Source: Phoronis australis
Taxonomy: Eukaryota > Phoronida > Phoronidae
Length of the DNA stretch: 35,945 nt
Reading direction: 5' to 3'
NCBI GenBank assembly: GCA_002633005.1
Contig: NMRA01000280.1
Location: 525,588-561,532 of the forward strand
Below, in pieces: positions 18,429 to 27,829 of the stretch. Every line of letters starts with the position of its first letter. The first letter of the stretch is position 1. The translations under genes and the position numbers were made by a program. The notes under the pieces are model-generated. The model saw only the letters and a program-made list of their open reading frames with translations, had not been told where the DNA came from and searched no databases.

Positions 18429-19004
18429 TCAACAAATGGCAACAATGCCATCAAACCTGGGTCTTTTGGAAGTTTCAGCTCGGATCTTTTGAATGTCTGA
18501 TCCAGTCGTAGTGTTCACCTCAAGAATTCCAATGGTTGTGATATCTGGTAAAACTGGCGCTTGCTTGGGTCTAAGCGGAACACACCTTGACAAACAATCT
18601 GGGACATGCTCCTCACTACCTTTCTTATAAACAACTTCCATCCCATAGCCTTGAAGCATTCGGACCATACGTTGCAGCCGTGGGGGTATGTTATGAATGT
18701 CTTTCTTGAAGATAGCTTGTAACGGATGGTGATCTGTGTGGACTGTAAACTTTTGTCCGTAGACATACTGCTTGTAATGCAAGACCGCCCACACTACGCT
18801 CAGCAGCTCTCTCTCTGTATTCAAATACCTGGTGTCCGCATCGGCCTGGCTTCTTGGTGCAAAATTAATTGGCCTGCCCCATTGACTCAAACAAGGCCCC
18901 AATCCCTTTAGTGAGGCATCACACTCAATTGTTATCTCTTTAGCTGGATCAAAATTCCGGAGGGTCGCCGCTTTAAGGACACATTCCTTCAAGCTATTCA
19001 GCAT
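18429..19004 (-). pseudogene. Gypsy RNase H remnant
   Basis: The frame carries TIECDASLKGLG (first catalytic Asp), YLNTERELLSVVWAV (Glu) and FTVHTDHHPLQAIF (Asp), which are the Gypsy RNase H signatures. It then runs through a connection ending HVPDCLSR. The frame stops near 18430; the downstream spacer (LLPFVEKGWPEHENQMPDQ) continues in another frame from about 18454, showing a frameshift. Confidence 0.85.
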
Positions 19005-19900
19005 CTGTGTGTGTCCAAGCGAAATCGTTGTCTTTTTTCAACAGTCGTCTTAGCTCATAAGTCTTAGCAGACAAGTTAAGGATAAATTTACCAAGGTACG
19101 TAAAGCACCCCAGTAAGGACTGTAATTCAAGCTTGTTGTCAGGGGGTGCTATTCTCCCAAAAGCATCCAACTTTTTAGAATCTGGCTTAACGCCTTCTGG
19201 TACGTGGCCAAAGTAACGAATCTCTGCCGGAAGTATCTTTGCTTTCTTCGGATTCAATCTGAATCCTGACTCTCTGCAGCGCTGAATGACGTGATTTAGG
19301 GCAATATCATGATCACTTCTCGTCTCTGCTGCAATCAAGATATCATCTGCGATGCAGTAAATATTCTCCAATCTCCAAAGGTGTCGTCAATGGCGCGTTG
19401 GAAGACATCTTGTGAGCTATTAAGCCCAAAGGGCAATCGCTGATAGCTGTATCTGCCAAAGGGACTGTTAATGTAAGCAAGGGAAAACTCTGTGGATGAA
19501 TTTCAAAATTCCAGTATCCACATGACTGATTTAGTACCGAGAAATACCTACAACCATTTAGCTGCTTTATTACTTCCTCCAAGGTAGGAGTGTAATGGTG
19601 GGGTCTTTTCACAGCCCTGTTTAACGGTTTAGGATCAAGACACACCCTTAGCTAGCCGTTCGGTTTTGGGGTACACACTAGGCTGTTTACCCAGGGCGTG
19701 GCTTCCTGTTGCTTCTTGATAATTCCAAGCTCTTCCATACGGTTGAGTTCAATCAGAAGCTGTTTTTTGACAGCAGGTGGTACTCTTCTTGGAGGTCATA
19801 CCACTGGTGGGACATTATCATCTGAATTTTATACTTATAGTTCTTCAGTTTCCCAGCTCCTGTCAAATCATCCTTGGCGTCTTCAATAACCTGCTTTGTG
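18994..19900 (-). pseudogene. Gypsy reverse transcriptase remnant
   Basis: Pieces in order: a linker (VIEDAKDDLTGAGKL); VPPAVKKQLLIELNRMEELGII; ATPWVNSLVCTPKPNG interrupted by an in-frame TAG (19652-19654); LRVCLDPKPLNRAVKRPHHYTPTLEEVIKQL; FSVLNQSCGYWNFEI; then, after shifts near 19375-19450, the palm motif CIADDILIA; then FGHVPEGVKPDSKK. The active-site Asp normally found in FSVLDA is Asn here, while the ADD pair is kept. At least two frameshifts and two stops make it inactive. Confidence 0.88.
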
Positions 19901-20067
19901 GAGATAACTCTGATCTGCCCATCACGTTTGACACAATTCTCTTTTCCTGACTTCACTTCACTCATGTCAAAGTCACCGTGCCAATCTTTGCAAGCACAGG
20001 GCTCATCGCAAAGTATTTTCACTATAGTTAATATATAGACGCTAAGGTTGGCCAGTAATGGAATATG

Positions 20068-20451
20068 TCAAATAAACACAGTAAAATCAGGAACCCCCAA
20101 CTGGGAATCGAACCACAGTTCTCTAGATTGGTGATGCATTCCACGATCCTTCTGTGACTTCCTTCTTGGCACAAATGCCATCGAAAAACGTCCACAGAAG
20201 GTTATTTTCTCGTTATCATTACCATCAAAGAGGTGATTTGCATGTTTCACAGATGCTTTTGGACCCATCCACATTAACACCTTATCGACTTGGTATTTTT
20301 CTTTGTAACAATTCAGAATTTTCTGTGTCAGTGTTTTTAACCGAATGTATTCGTAATGTAGTTTTTTACTAGAAAATTCAAGTTGTTTCGGTTTTTCTAC
20401 ACCGTGTAAACGAGCCTTTCCTGTGGCTTCTATTTTGTCTCTCGAGGTCAT
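20068..20451 (-). pseudogene. Gypsy gag fragment
   Basis: The ATG at 20451 lies 68 bases after the primer-binding site, the usual place for gag. The frame has a helical middle (LKTLTQKILNCYKEKYQVDKVLMWMGP) and FVPRRKSQKDRG, resembling the FxPRRN...ER region of Gypsy gag proteins. Capsid C-terminus, zinc knuckle and the whole protease are missing before the RT linker begins near 20022. Assignment rests on position and this one motif. Confidence 0.6.
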
Positions 20452-20518
20452 TTTGTTCGTTTAAGCTTACCGTTAAATTTACAACTGTCTTTAAGTTCAA
20501 AAAACTTGCTGCTGATCC

Positions 20519-20536
20519 ATCACGTCGAGGTCACCA
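20519..20536 (-). other. Primer-binding site, complementary to tRNA-Trp
   Basis: On the minus strand TGGTGACCTCGACGTGAT sits directly after the 5' LTR remnant. Its complement ATCACGTCGAGGTCACCA equals a tRNA-Trp 3' end: animal tRNA-Trp ends in ATCACGTCGGGGTCA plus CCA, with one G/A difference that would pair perfectly with the usual GACCTCG acceptor strand. Confidence 0.7.
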
Positions 20537-20579
20537 GGCAGAATTGATATAAAAGACATATTAATAAATTTACATGTAT
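20537..20579 (-). repeat. 5' LTR remnant
   Basis: About 43 bases match the end of the 3' LTR (16939-16983): GAATT, ATAAAAGAC and TATTAATAAAT blocks in the same order. Similarity stops at the edge of the MITE at 20580; no continuation of the LTR is recognisable beyond 20735. Confidence 0.6.
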
Positions 20580-20735
20580 ATAGATTATTACCTGTCCTCA
20601 GTCGTTATCCCCCGTATTATTGAGCCCTCGTGGATTTTAGAGAATTATCGCCCGAGTGGCGTCAGCGATAATTCTCCAAAATCCACGAGGGCTCTAGATA
20701 AGGGGGATAACGCCTGAGAACATGTAATAATCTAT
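20580..20735. mobile_element. Hairpin MITE, 156 bp
   Basis: Nearly the whole element is an inverted repeat: ATAGATTATTAC at the left end pairs with GTAATAATCTAT at the right, CGTTATCCCCC with GGGGGATAACG, and GAGCCCTCGTGGATTTT with its complement. The loop is about 12 bases (CCGAGTGGCGTCA). No coding capacity. It interrupts the 5' LTR of the Gypsy element. Confidence 0.85.
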
Positions 20736-21250
20736 TCATACCACATACTAAGCGAAAAAACATTGCAATGAATCGACCTACCTTTCTATGTTAGAGGCCC
20801 GGGGTCGGAGGTCGTGACCTTTTAAGAAAAGTCGAGCTATTTTTGTCAAATAGTGCTTTTACTCAAAACCAATTAAAAATTTAAACAAAATAGAAATGAA
20901 GTGAATCTATAAATTAAGGTTTAGCAACTATTATAGCTTACTACACATTTCATCACGCCAAGCTTCGACCGGGAAAATATCGTCTGCTAAGTAGGTTACC
21001 ACTAGTAACTGACTATAATGCTCAAGTCAAAGGATCCCGACCACACGATACCTGCATTCAAATTGGAGATCGGTGATTTACAAGTGAGGGAACACGAGAG
21101 AAAAATTTCACTGAATTAAAATATCGTTTTTATGGAAATTATGCGTCATATTTTTCATAGCGTATAATTGTCGGTGCAATGCCCTTTGCTGAACATGCGA
21201 TTGTTGCGCGTGCTCATTTAAGTATTCTATTTTCACGTTCGATGACGTCA

Positions 21251-21320
21251 GCCGCTGAGTGGTGTAGTGGTAAAGTCGGCGACTCGAAACTCCGGGTTCG
21301 AATCCGGCCTCGGTTTCCCG
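21251..21320 (+). repeat. tRNA-like SINE head or tRNA fossil
   Basis: Box A TGGTGTAGTGG (21260) and an exact box B GGTTCGAATCC (21295) are present. Their spacing is 35 bases, shorter than the ~44 or more in a real tRNA, and there is no anticodon stem. Acceptor-like strands CTGAG and CTCGG can pair. The unit differs from the SINE at 2528 and 32981. It is followed directly by the palindrome at 21328-21349. Confidence 0.55.
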
Positions 21321-21327
21321 CCAAAAT

Positions 21328-21349
21328 GTTATCTCACTAGTGAGATAAC
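21328..21349. repeat. Perfect 22-bp palindrome
   Basis: The 11-base arm GTTATCTCACT is followed immediately by its exact complement, with no loop. It starts eight bases after the tRNA-like block and may be part of the same retroelement or an operator-like site. Confidence 0.7.
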
Positions 21350-21960
21350 TTTATGGGTTATTACACGATTGTAGCTCTCATTGGAGGCTAATATTGTGGT
21401 ATAAATATGTCTGGCATCATAGATTATAGACAACAGATTCGCAACTCCAACATTTTCTTCCGTGCTAGCCAAAAGGCGCCGCCACTCTCCTAAATTTTCT
21501 GGTGCAGTTTCAGGTTCTTGTATTTTGAAATATTTGCATCTACTTTACTGTCTAGGACAACGAAATAAATATTAATTTCGGCACTGAAACGCTGTTCAAA
21601 GTCTTTCAATAGTAGAAGTGTTGGTATGACGAGTACTTTTAGCAATGCCACTGGTAATTAATTACAAAATTCAAACTTCGGTGCCGACTGATTATGTCGT
21701 CTGCTTGCCCAATAGCATAGCAGCATAGTTATCGGGCAGTTTGTGATTTATGGTTCACATAGGCCTACTGAGAAAACCACGAAAGCATGTTTGTGCACAA
21801 ATTCCAAGGAGTGCCTGTGAATGCAAAAGATACTTATGTAACGTTTTTGGTTTAGAAAAATATTAATTTTGTTCGAATTAAAAAATGCGAAAAATGCGCC
21901 TCTGCAACGATTTGACTAGTTTTATCTTTGCATGTTTATAATTCAACATTCTCAAGTGAG
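21350..21960. other. Intergenic stretch, nothing recognised
   Basis: AT-rich, with short frames only. It lies downstream, on the minus strand, of the histone-type stem-loops. Confidence 0.3.
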
Positions 21961-21966
21961 CAGTTC

Positions 21967-22005
21967 TTCTGAGAAGTGTTGAGTGGCCCTTAAAAGGGCC
22001 GTTGG
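21967..22005 (-). promoter_or_regulatory. Histone-type mRNA 3' stem-loop
   Basis: On the minus strand the sequence is CCAAC, then GGCCCT-TTTA-AGGGCC, then ACTCA. It matches the replication-dependent histone stem-loop: six-base stem GGYYYT/ARRRCC, four-base loop of TYTN type, A/C-rich 5' flank and ACYMM 3' flank. A purine-rich CAGAAGAAC follows about 14 bases downstream, where the U7 snRNA site (histone downstream element) would lie. No histone coding sequence is visible on the minus strand upstream to about 23.6 kb. Confidence 0.5.
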
Positions 22006-22041
22006 TTGTTCTGTGCATGAGCCTTAGGTATAGGGTGAAAC

Positions 22042-22057
22042 GGTACTTAAAAGAACC
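22042..22057 (-). promoter_or_regulatory. Second, imperfect histone-type stem-loop
   Basis: On the minus strand TTCAAC precedes GGTTCT-TTTA-AGTACC. The arrangement is as in the canonical loop 57 bases downstream, but with one mismatched stem pair. It looks like a decayed tandem copy. Confidence 0.35.
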
Positions 22058-22059
22058 GT

Positions 22060-23335
22060 TGAATAATTCAACATAAATCACACAGTATACCGTGCTCACT
22101 CAAGTACTGAAGGTCTTCTTCATTCAAGTTTTCATCAGGGAAGGTTGGACGAAAACAGAGGAGATGACAATATCCTATATCAAATTAAATGTTACAGTTC
22201 TCCAACGTTATCACGAACCCTGCGTCTTTCAGTTCTTGTTCCTGGATTCAGAAGTAACCCTGAACCGTAGGGAAGAAGTCATACAACAAAAACGAATCAA
22301 ATTTCGAAAATCATCGCCTTCGTTCGATTCCGTGTTGCTGCCGCCAGACTGATGTTCCTCCCCAACATCAATGTCGAAAATCGACGTTACAACTGATGGA
22401 AACTTGTGCCCTTTGTTTCTAACTTTTAACCCATTTTTTAAGAAAGGGGTGTACTGATTTTGTCTAATGTTGATAGAGCATAACTTTTGGTTTTTACAAT
22501 GCATTAATTGTGTTGAATGCATTCATATTAAGTGGCTTCATTGAGTTGAACAGAAATAAATTAAATGCAACACAATAAAGTTTTGAAAATAAATAGAGCA
22601 GTAACAGGACTCCCCAAGAATCGAGCTGTTTTTGAAAACTGCGCCATTGGTGATTTGATTGGTTCATGCATTTACGGAGGAAAATAATAGACCAAGTATC
22701 GTGCACGTGTGCACTGTAGCAACACTTTGTACCTTATTCTTATTTGACCAATCTGTTGATACAGTAAATTTCCTTATTTTATGCCCATCCTGATTTGACC
22801 GCAACTTGAGCTTGTTGGGTTCTATCATATATTGGGTTGGCATTGGGACCCACATGATGCTTACTCGAATGGGCTTCATTTTACCAAGTATTTTAAATTG
22901 AGGTGAAGTAAATAAACAAAGTGGGTGATTATTATCACCAGAATTTCATCATTAGTATCTTTTGCCGGATGCTCAAATTTTCTGAGACTAGGGATTGTCA
23001 AAATTTTAAGGTAGAAGTGTTTCGCTGGATTTCCATGTCTGTGGCGTTTTTTATACCGTACCAAAATTAAATAACGAGACCTTTGTTTAAATCAGGAGCT
23101 GCATGATACACGTTTTACCAGACGTGCGCAGGCAGCGCATGCGGGCCCATTGCACTGATCACATGGCACCATTTTTATGGTTTATTAATATATATTTAAA
23201 CCAAGCTGAGGAGCTTGAAACCTGATTCACGGGAATTTTTGGCAGTGGAATTTTCTGAAAAATGCTCGTAAGTTAACAACAAATTTTGATAGCAATGCAC
23301 TGCAGTTTCGTAAAAACTCTGTCATAGGTTACAGA
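22060..23335. other. Stretch without recognised genes
   Basis: Several short frames on both strands have no known domain. A minus-strand frame at 22229-22522 has an acidic patch (DIDVGEEHQSGGSNTESNEGDD) but no supporting splice sites or family match. Confidence 0.3.
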
Positions 23336-23492
23336 CAGTTCTGTAGTGGTAAAATTAGAGGCAAGTAGGCGCCCAAAGCCCACCGTATCACTTTGAGCAC
23401 TGAACGTAACTTACGGTGCGTAGGCGCTTCGTTCAAATGCCAAAAGGTGGTTGGTTGCGCCTACGTGCGCCTACGTCCCACTACAGTACTGG
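23336..23492. mobile_element. MITE of about 157 bp
   Basis: The left end CAGTTCTGTAGTGG (23336) pairs with the right end CCACTACAGTACTGG (to 23492). Subterminal GTAGGCGCC and GGCGCCTAC-like copies pair too, and a nested CACCGTA/TACGGTG inverted pair lies in the middle. No coding capacity. Confidence 0.6.
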
Positions 23493-23574
23493 TTAGAGAT
23501 GCGTCACAGAGCGTAAATTTGATGAATTCTAGCTTACGATCTCACCTGTTGCGGAGACCGGGTTTCAACCACTT

Positions 23575-23655
23575 TTGGGCTATAATAAGCGCCCCCTTCC
23601 TGAAGCGGATTTTTCTAAGCGCCTTGGCCGCTTATTAGGGCGAATGCGGTAATAT
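23575..23655. mobile_element. Probable MITE fragment
   Basis: The block GGGCTATAATAAGCGCCCCC ... GGCCGCTTATTAGGGCGAATGCGGTAATA contains inverted AATAAGCGCC/GCGCTTATT-type motifs in a GC-rich island. Ends are not defined. Confidence 0.3.
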
Positions 23656-25190
23656 TTCAGAAAGGTAATACTTAGTGTCCTTTATGCACGGGACCCTTTT
23701 GTTACATTACGAGTGGGATTGGTTCATTATGTACCCTACGGGTGGCATAGGACTTTACAAAACTGGTTGAAGAATTTTGTTTTCATCATAAACGTTCGTT
23801 TGAAAGGCTTAGGTTTGGAAATGTTAGGACTTAAGGCGGAAATTTAAAAACCATTTGTCCGCTTACAAAAATTTAACATAGAAGAATAAAAACAACCTTC
23901 ACACCCCTCTGGTGTTCCTGTTCCCTGTTTTCAAAGAAGTTGGTTACATTTTCATAGACTGTAGTCGAGAGATTTTGTGCGGCATATATATTCGACGTGA
24001 AATGATTGTGTAACCTGCTGTTAAATTGCGAGATAGATTTTGACTGGTCCAGGCAGTTATTTCTGAAGTATTAATGTAATCTTTATTTATGTTAAAGGTT
24101 TTCCCATCGTTCTATTTATTTGTACACGAATGTGAATTTACTGAAAACGCTGATCCAAATCCTGGCCAAATGTGCGCGTTCTGCTGAGACCAACAGTCTG
24201 AACAGGGCCAGCGAAGAGTAATTTGGTTAATTCGCTCACTAGAATGGCTGAAGTTCCTCACCAAGGACAGGAGTTCATGAATCACTACCTTTGGAAGAAA
24301 TTTAGCTGACATTTTTCATCAAAACGGAGAAAACAAAAATGGATTTGTGAAGACAGGATTAAGTAGTAGGCCTACCAGAGCCTCTCAAAAAACATTCATC
24401 TTCAAAGTGCCTTGAACAAAATTGTGTAAAGTCTTATTGCTGAAACAACTGCCATTCACGTTGACACAAGAAATAAGCTTTTCTTCCCACAGCCGATTAT
24501 GGGGTCTTCGGATGGTATGGAAGCTAACGCCTTTGCATTTCGCGTGTGTTGCCGAATAACCGGCCACCCAGCAGCCGACCCAATGAGCTATATATGAGCT
24601 ATATATCTCATTGAGCCGACCATGATTAGCAGACGACGTACTTGCCGGAAGTTGCTCCAGCAAATTTAGCCAGGTGTCGCCAGTGAATAATGACGCAAGG
24701 GCTTATGCGTAAGATCACAGATTTCATCCATTTAAAGTATACGGAGTTGGCGGTCCATGTACTATAGTCTGTGCTGGCATGCGTGCTTCGTCTATATCAT
24801 AGACGGCGTCGCTGTTTGTTTCCATGGTGACAGTGGACGCGACAAGAAGCCAAATCTGACTTGCTCTCGTTTTTTATCTTCGCTTTGAGAACCACTGGCA
24901 CAGAAAGGGGAATCACCCAAGGGGGCTATACGCCTATAGCCCTCTGTTGAGTCCAAAAAAAATTTGTCAACTGGGTCAAAACTCATTGTAATTTTGCGGT
25001 CATATTGTAATGAACCCGCAGGTTGCTACACATTTTAGTCTTCACCGGTCGCCAGAAATTTGGCGTTTACACCCCCGGTCAAGTAGTGGTCTGTCGTAGC
25101 AAGGAGGGGGGGAGGGGGCAAACGGGTGTTGCCCAGAGGGAGTGAGGGCTCCACGCATCTGTTAACTGGAGAGTTACACAGACAACGGCC
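23656..25190. other. Stretch without recognised genes
   Basis: Minus-strand frames near 24112-24312 and 24385-24663 have no known domain. A short inverted repeat (CAATGAG ... CTCATTG around duplicated AGCTATATAT) lies at 24580-24613. A fragment related to the 4741 repeat is near 24919. Confidence 0.35.
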
Positions 25191-25213
25191 GGGGTGGGGT
25201 GGGGGATGGGGGN
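25191..25213 (+). other. G-quadruplex motif ending at an assembly n
   Basis: Four runs of 4-5 G separated by T, T and AT directly abut the n at 25213. Another G-rich tract lies at about 25104-25119. Such sequence often stops polymerases, which would explain the contig break. Confidence 0.7.
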
Positions 25214-25491
25214 CTCAGATGATCTGAAGTGTGTTTACCATAACTGACTAAAGGCACAAAGTGTTCATGATCCCACTTTTTTATTGAAAAATCCCTAAAC
25301 GAAGAAAGAACCTTTGTTGCCCATTTTGTCTGATACCCTCGACCAGTCTTTAGATTATTTTGCGCATGCGCATTGTAGTAAAATCAGCGTCTAAAGTTTT
25401 TAATCGGTAAGTTATGGATCTGAGGCATGCTGCCTACATACATGAGATGGTTTCATTTGTCTGTAGTGGTTGCGTCTTCACTAAACGAACA

Positions 25492-26455
25492 TTAAAGGAG
25501 GATGCCACCTTATTTTAATTAGTCTTTTTTGCCGTCTTAATCGTTCTATATCCACATCGCCTCGCATACGGTCGACCTTACCTTGCCGAGAGGTGTCGCG
25601 TTAACCTGTGAGGAAGGTGAGAAATGACGCAGCGACGTCAGTGGTTCATTTGCAGAGTGAATGCCGCTATGTTGCAGTTCATCGTTCCCGCTTGTCCGAA
25701 CTATGTAGCTGCTAGAAAAGCGGGTATATCATTTTTTACTTCCTCGAGAGTTCAAAATGCTTAAGAAGTGTCTCGCGGCTTTGAAGAATGAAAAGTACGC
25801 TGTAAATACCAAGTATGAGGCCGTGAAACATCTTCGTGTCTGTGACCTGCAGCCGTCGACAGTGCCTGACGAATGACGGCTTATCCAATGTCTGAGCTTG
25901 TTCACGGCGCTTCTCTAGTATTTCACTGATAGCCTGTGAAACTTAACGATCCACCTGCGAAGTCTTCGTCGGGATGAGCTCTTGTCTAAGTCGGGATTGC
26001 CATGTTGACGTTTATTACTGAGCGTTCTGTTTCAAAATGAATTATTCTCACCCTAACCAATACTTATATCATACTGAAACAAAATATGTCTCATTAGGTG
26101 CAATTTGTAATCCCTTTGGAGTGCTCGTGAGTGCAAATGATTTGAGAAGCCAGCAACGAATAAATCACTGCGTTACCGGCTTTACTAGGTGCAATAAGAC
26201 TAAGTGACGGAACACCGAGGCCGTGTGAGCTCATGCTAATTCAATGTTTGCTGACAGAAACTGTTGTGAAACAACTCGATTTCTGTCCCATGGTCAGGTG
26301 TTAGGGGAATCTTTATTTACATTTACATTATTCAAATAATGATTGTGTCAATGTACAACTTCAGGTAACGCAACCGTACGTGTTGTTATCGAGTAGAACT
26401 ACTCGATCTAAATTGATACAAATTAGGTTGTTTTTTGGGTGGCATGCTCCTTTAA
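25492..26455 (+). mobile_element. Kolobok-like DNA transposon, short copy (copy B, 964 bp)
   Basis: The left end TTAAAGGAGGATGCCACC and right end GGGTGGCATGCTCCTTTAA are inverted copies, with TTAA at 25492-25495 and 26452-26455. The interior follows copy A closely but lacks both nested MITEs, so it shows the ancestral, uninterrupted order: left end, THAP segment, non-coding right half. Confidence 0.8.
25669..25890 (+). pseudogene. Frameshifted THAP fragment
   Basis: From the ATG at 25669 the sequence reads IVPACPNYVAARKAGISFF and then shifts frame; TSSRVQNA runs to a stop. The downstream match to the CDRHF region survives only as GTCTGTGACCTGC, with the His lost. It is the counterpart of the THAP segment at 10081-10353. 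Confidence 0.6.
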
Positions 26456-26922
26456 GTAAAGCATCGATACCAGTAACTAACGATTTCAAGTGCATTTTTA
26501 CAGTAACTGTCCTGCTCAGTTCAACCAGTAAAATCTCCTGTTCGTGGGCCACATTGGATCGTTGTTTCCTACCTTCGAATGTTTAATGGTGACGCATTTG
26601 CCATTATTATGACGCAATTTGGACCCACAAATTGGAGTAGGAGTGCAGTGTCACATAACATTTTTAAAATTTTGCCAGTCTTGGATTTTTTCCGATTTTG
26701 ACAGCCAGGAATTGCAATTTAGTACTTTTTACTCAGTCATGTGTTTGGATTAATCGTGTTGTCCGACAGCGCAGTTGGAACTTGACTGACGAGCCAACAC
26801 AACGCTCCTTTTATACGCATTTTCATTGTTTACTTTGCTTCGTTCAAGGACTCGAGAACACAATAAAGCACTGTGTAAGCACTCGTTTCTGTTATTTGCC
26901 GTATACAGTCTTACTTGCAACG

Positions 26923-27031
26923 ATGTTTACAGTCGCGACAACATGCTTATTTTGGATGACAACGTTTACAGAGAGCTACAAAATTCTACGTATTAACAAC
27001 ACACGTCAAATATCTGGTGATGGCATTGGTG
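26923..27031 (+). CDS. F-type lectin/F5-8C gene, exon 1 (signal or anchor)
   Basis: From the ATG at 26923 the exon encodes 36 residues (MFTVATTCLFWMTTFTESYK...GDGIG) and one extra base, ending at donor G|GTATGT (27032). Phase 1 matches the acceptor of the lectin exon at 27563. The N-terminus is hydrophobic and could be a signal peptide. An in-frame ATG at 26698 would add 75 residues, including FCYLPYTVLLATMFTVATTC, which would lengthen the hydrophobic stretch into a possible membrane anchor. The shorter start is preferred because its peptide looks like a simple secretory signal. A weak TATA-like TTTATACG lies near 26810. Confidence 0.6.
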
Positions 27032-27562
27032 GTATGTACTTCCATTTTTCTGTAGGTTCCTGCTAGCTTTGGTGCGGCCGTCTCCGCTCATTTGTCCAAA
27101 ATTAAATCAAAACTGCTCTTACATTTTGCTTTATGTAACTTCTGATTTTTCTTTGAAAAATTATCAGACTCATTTTTGATAGCCCCTTTTGTAGAAGTGG
27201 AGTACTTTAAAGACAACTCATAACACCGTTTTGAAGAACAATGCGTAAAGCATGCATGTTATGTAAAAGTCTCATGGATCCGATCATAAATTTATGCGAC
27301 CCGATATTCTGAATTTAGACAAATTTAAACATTTTCTAATGTCCTATGTCAATGTTGTGGCTCACAATGGAAAGGAATATCGCTCTTCTCGGTCAGTGCT
27401 ATCATCTTTGTGCCACAAACAGTTAACGCTGTAACGGAATTCGCTAGGGACCTTGGCAAAAACTTGCTTTAGTGAATATGCAATGAACTAAGCTTAACCG
27501 AACAAATATACATGCGATTACACGCTGCAATGAAAGCAATATGAATGAAGTAATTTTTTCAG

Positions 27563-27775
27563 GTGGAATTGCGTTGAACAAACCAACAAATCAGTCAAGC
27601 ACAATTCTTAATCGACACGCCTCGTTTGCTGTTGACGGGAAGTTGGCGAATGGAGACGCCCCGCGTTTGCCATGTGCCCAAACTTTATGGCAGGCGGATC
27701 CATGGTGGCAAGTAGATTTGGAGGCCATGCATCACATTGCCAACGTCACAATCACAAACACCGCCGAGACCTTTG
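27563..27775 (+). CDS. F-type lectin/F5-8C gene, exon 2 (first half of domain 1)
   Basis: Bounded by acceptor TTTTTTCAG (ending 27562) and donor G|GTAATG (27776), the exon is 213 bases, phase 1-1. It encodes GIALNKPTNQSSTILNRHASFAVDG...CAQTLWQADPWWQVDLEAMHHIANVTITNT. This is the first half of the discoidin-like eel-fucolectin domain: LALGKPTxQSS, AVDG, WWQVDL and the NVTIxN strand. Family members bind fucose on microbial or host glycans and often act in innate immunity. The typical His-x24-RGDCC-type fucose motif is not present after ITN, so fucose binding is doubtful. Confidence 0.85.
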
Positions 27776-27829
27776 GTAATGTCCTGTTCACCATTTAAAA
27801 ATTCTGAACCTTTAGACATTTATGAAAGA

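Larger units (their letters stand above)
16939..20579 (-). mobile_element. Decayed Ty3/Gypsy LTR retrotransposon
   Basis: Read on the minus strand the order is 5' LTR remnant, primer-binding site, gag fragment, (protease missing), reverse transcriptase, RNase H, integrase, polypurine tract, 3' LTR. The RT-RNase H-integrase order defines Ty3/Gypsy. The coding region is broken by several frameshifts and stops. The 5' LTR is cut after about 43 bases by the hairpin MITE at 20580-20735, so the element is older than that insertion. Confidence 0.9.

Noticed and set aside
21878-22099. Minus-strand frame of 73 residues across the histone-type stem-loops
   Set aside because: The stem-loop structure explains the conserved-looking bases; the protein has no recognisable domain.
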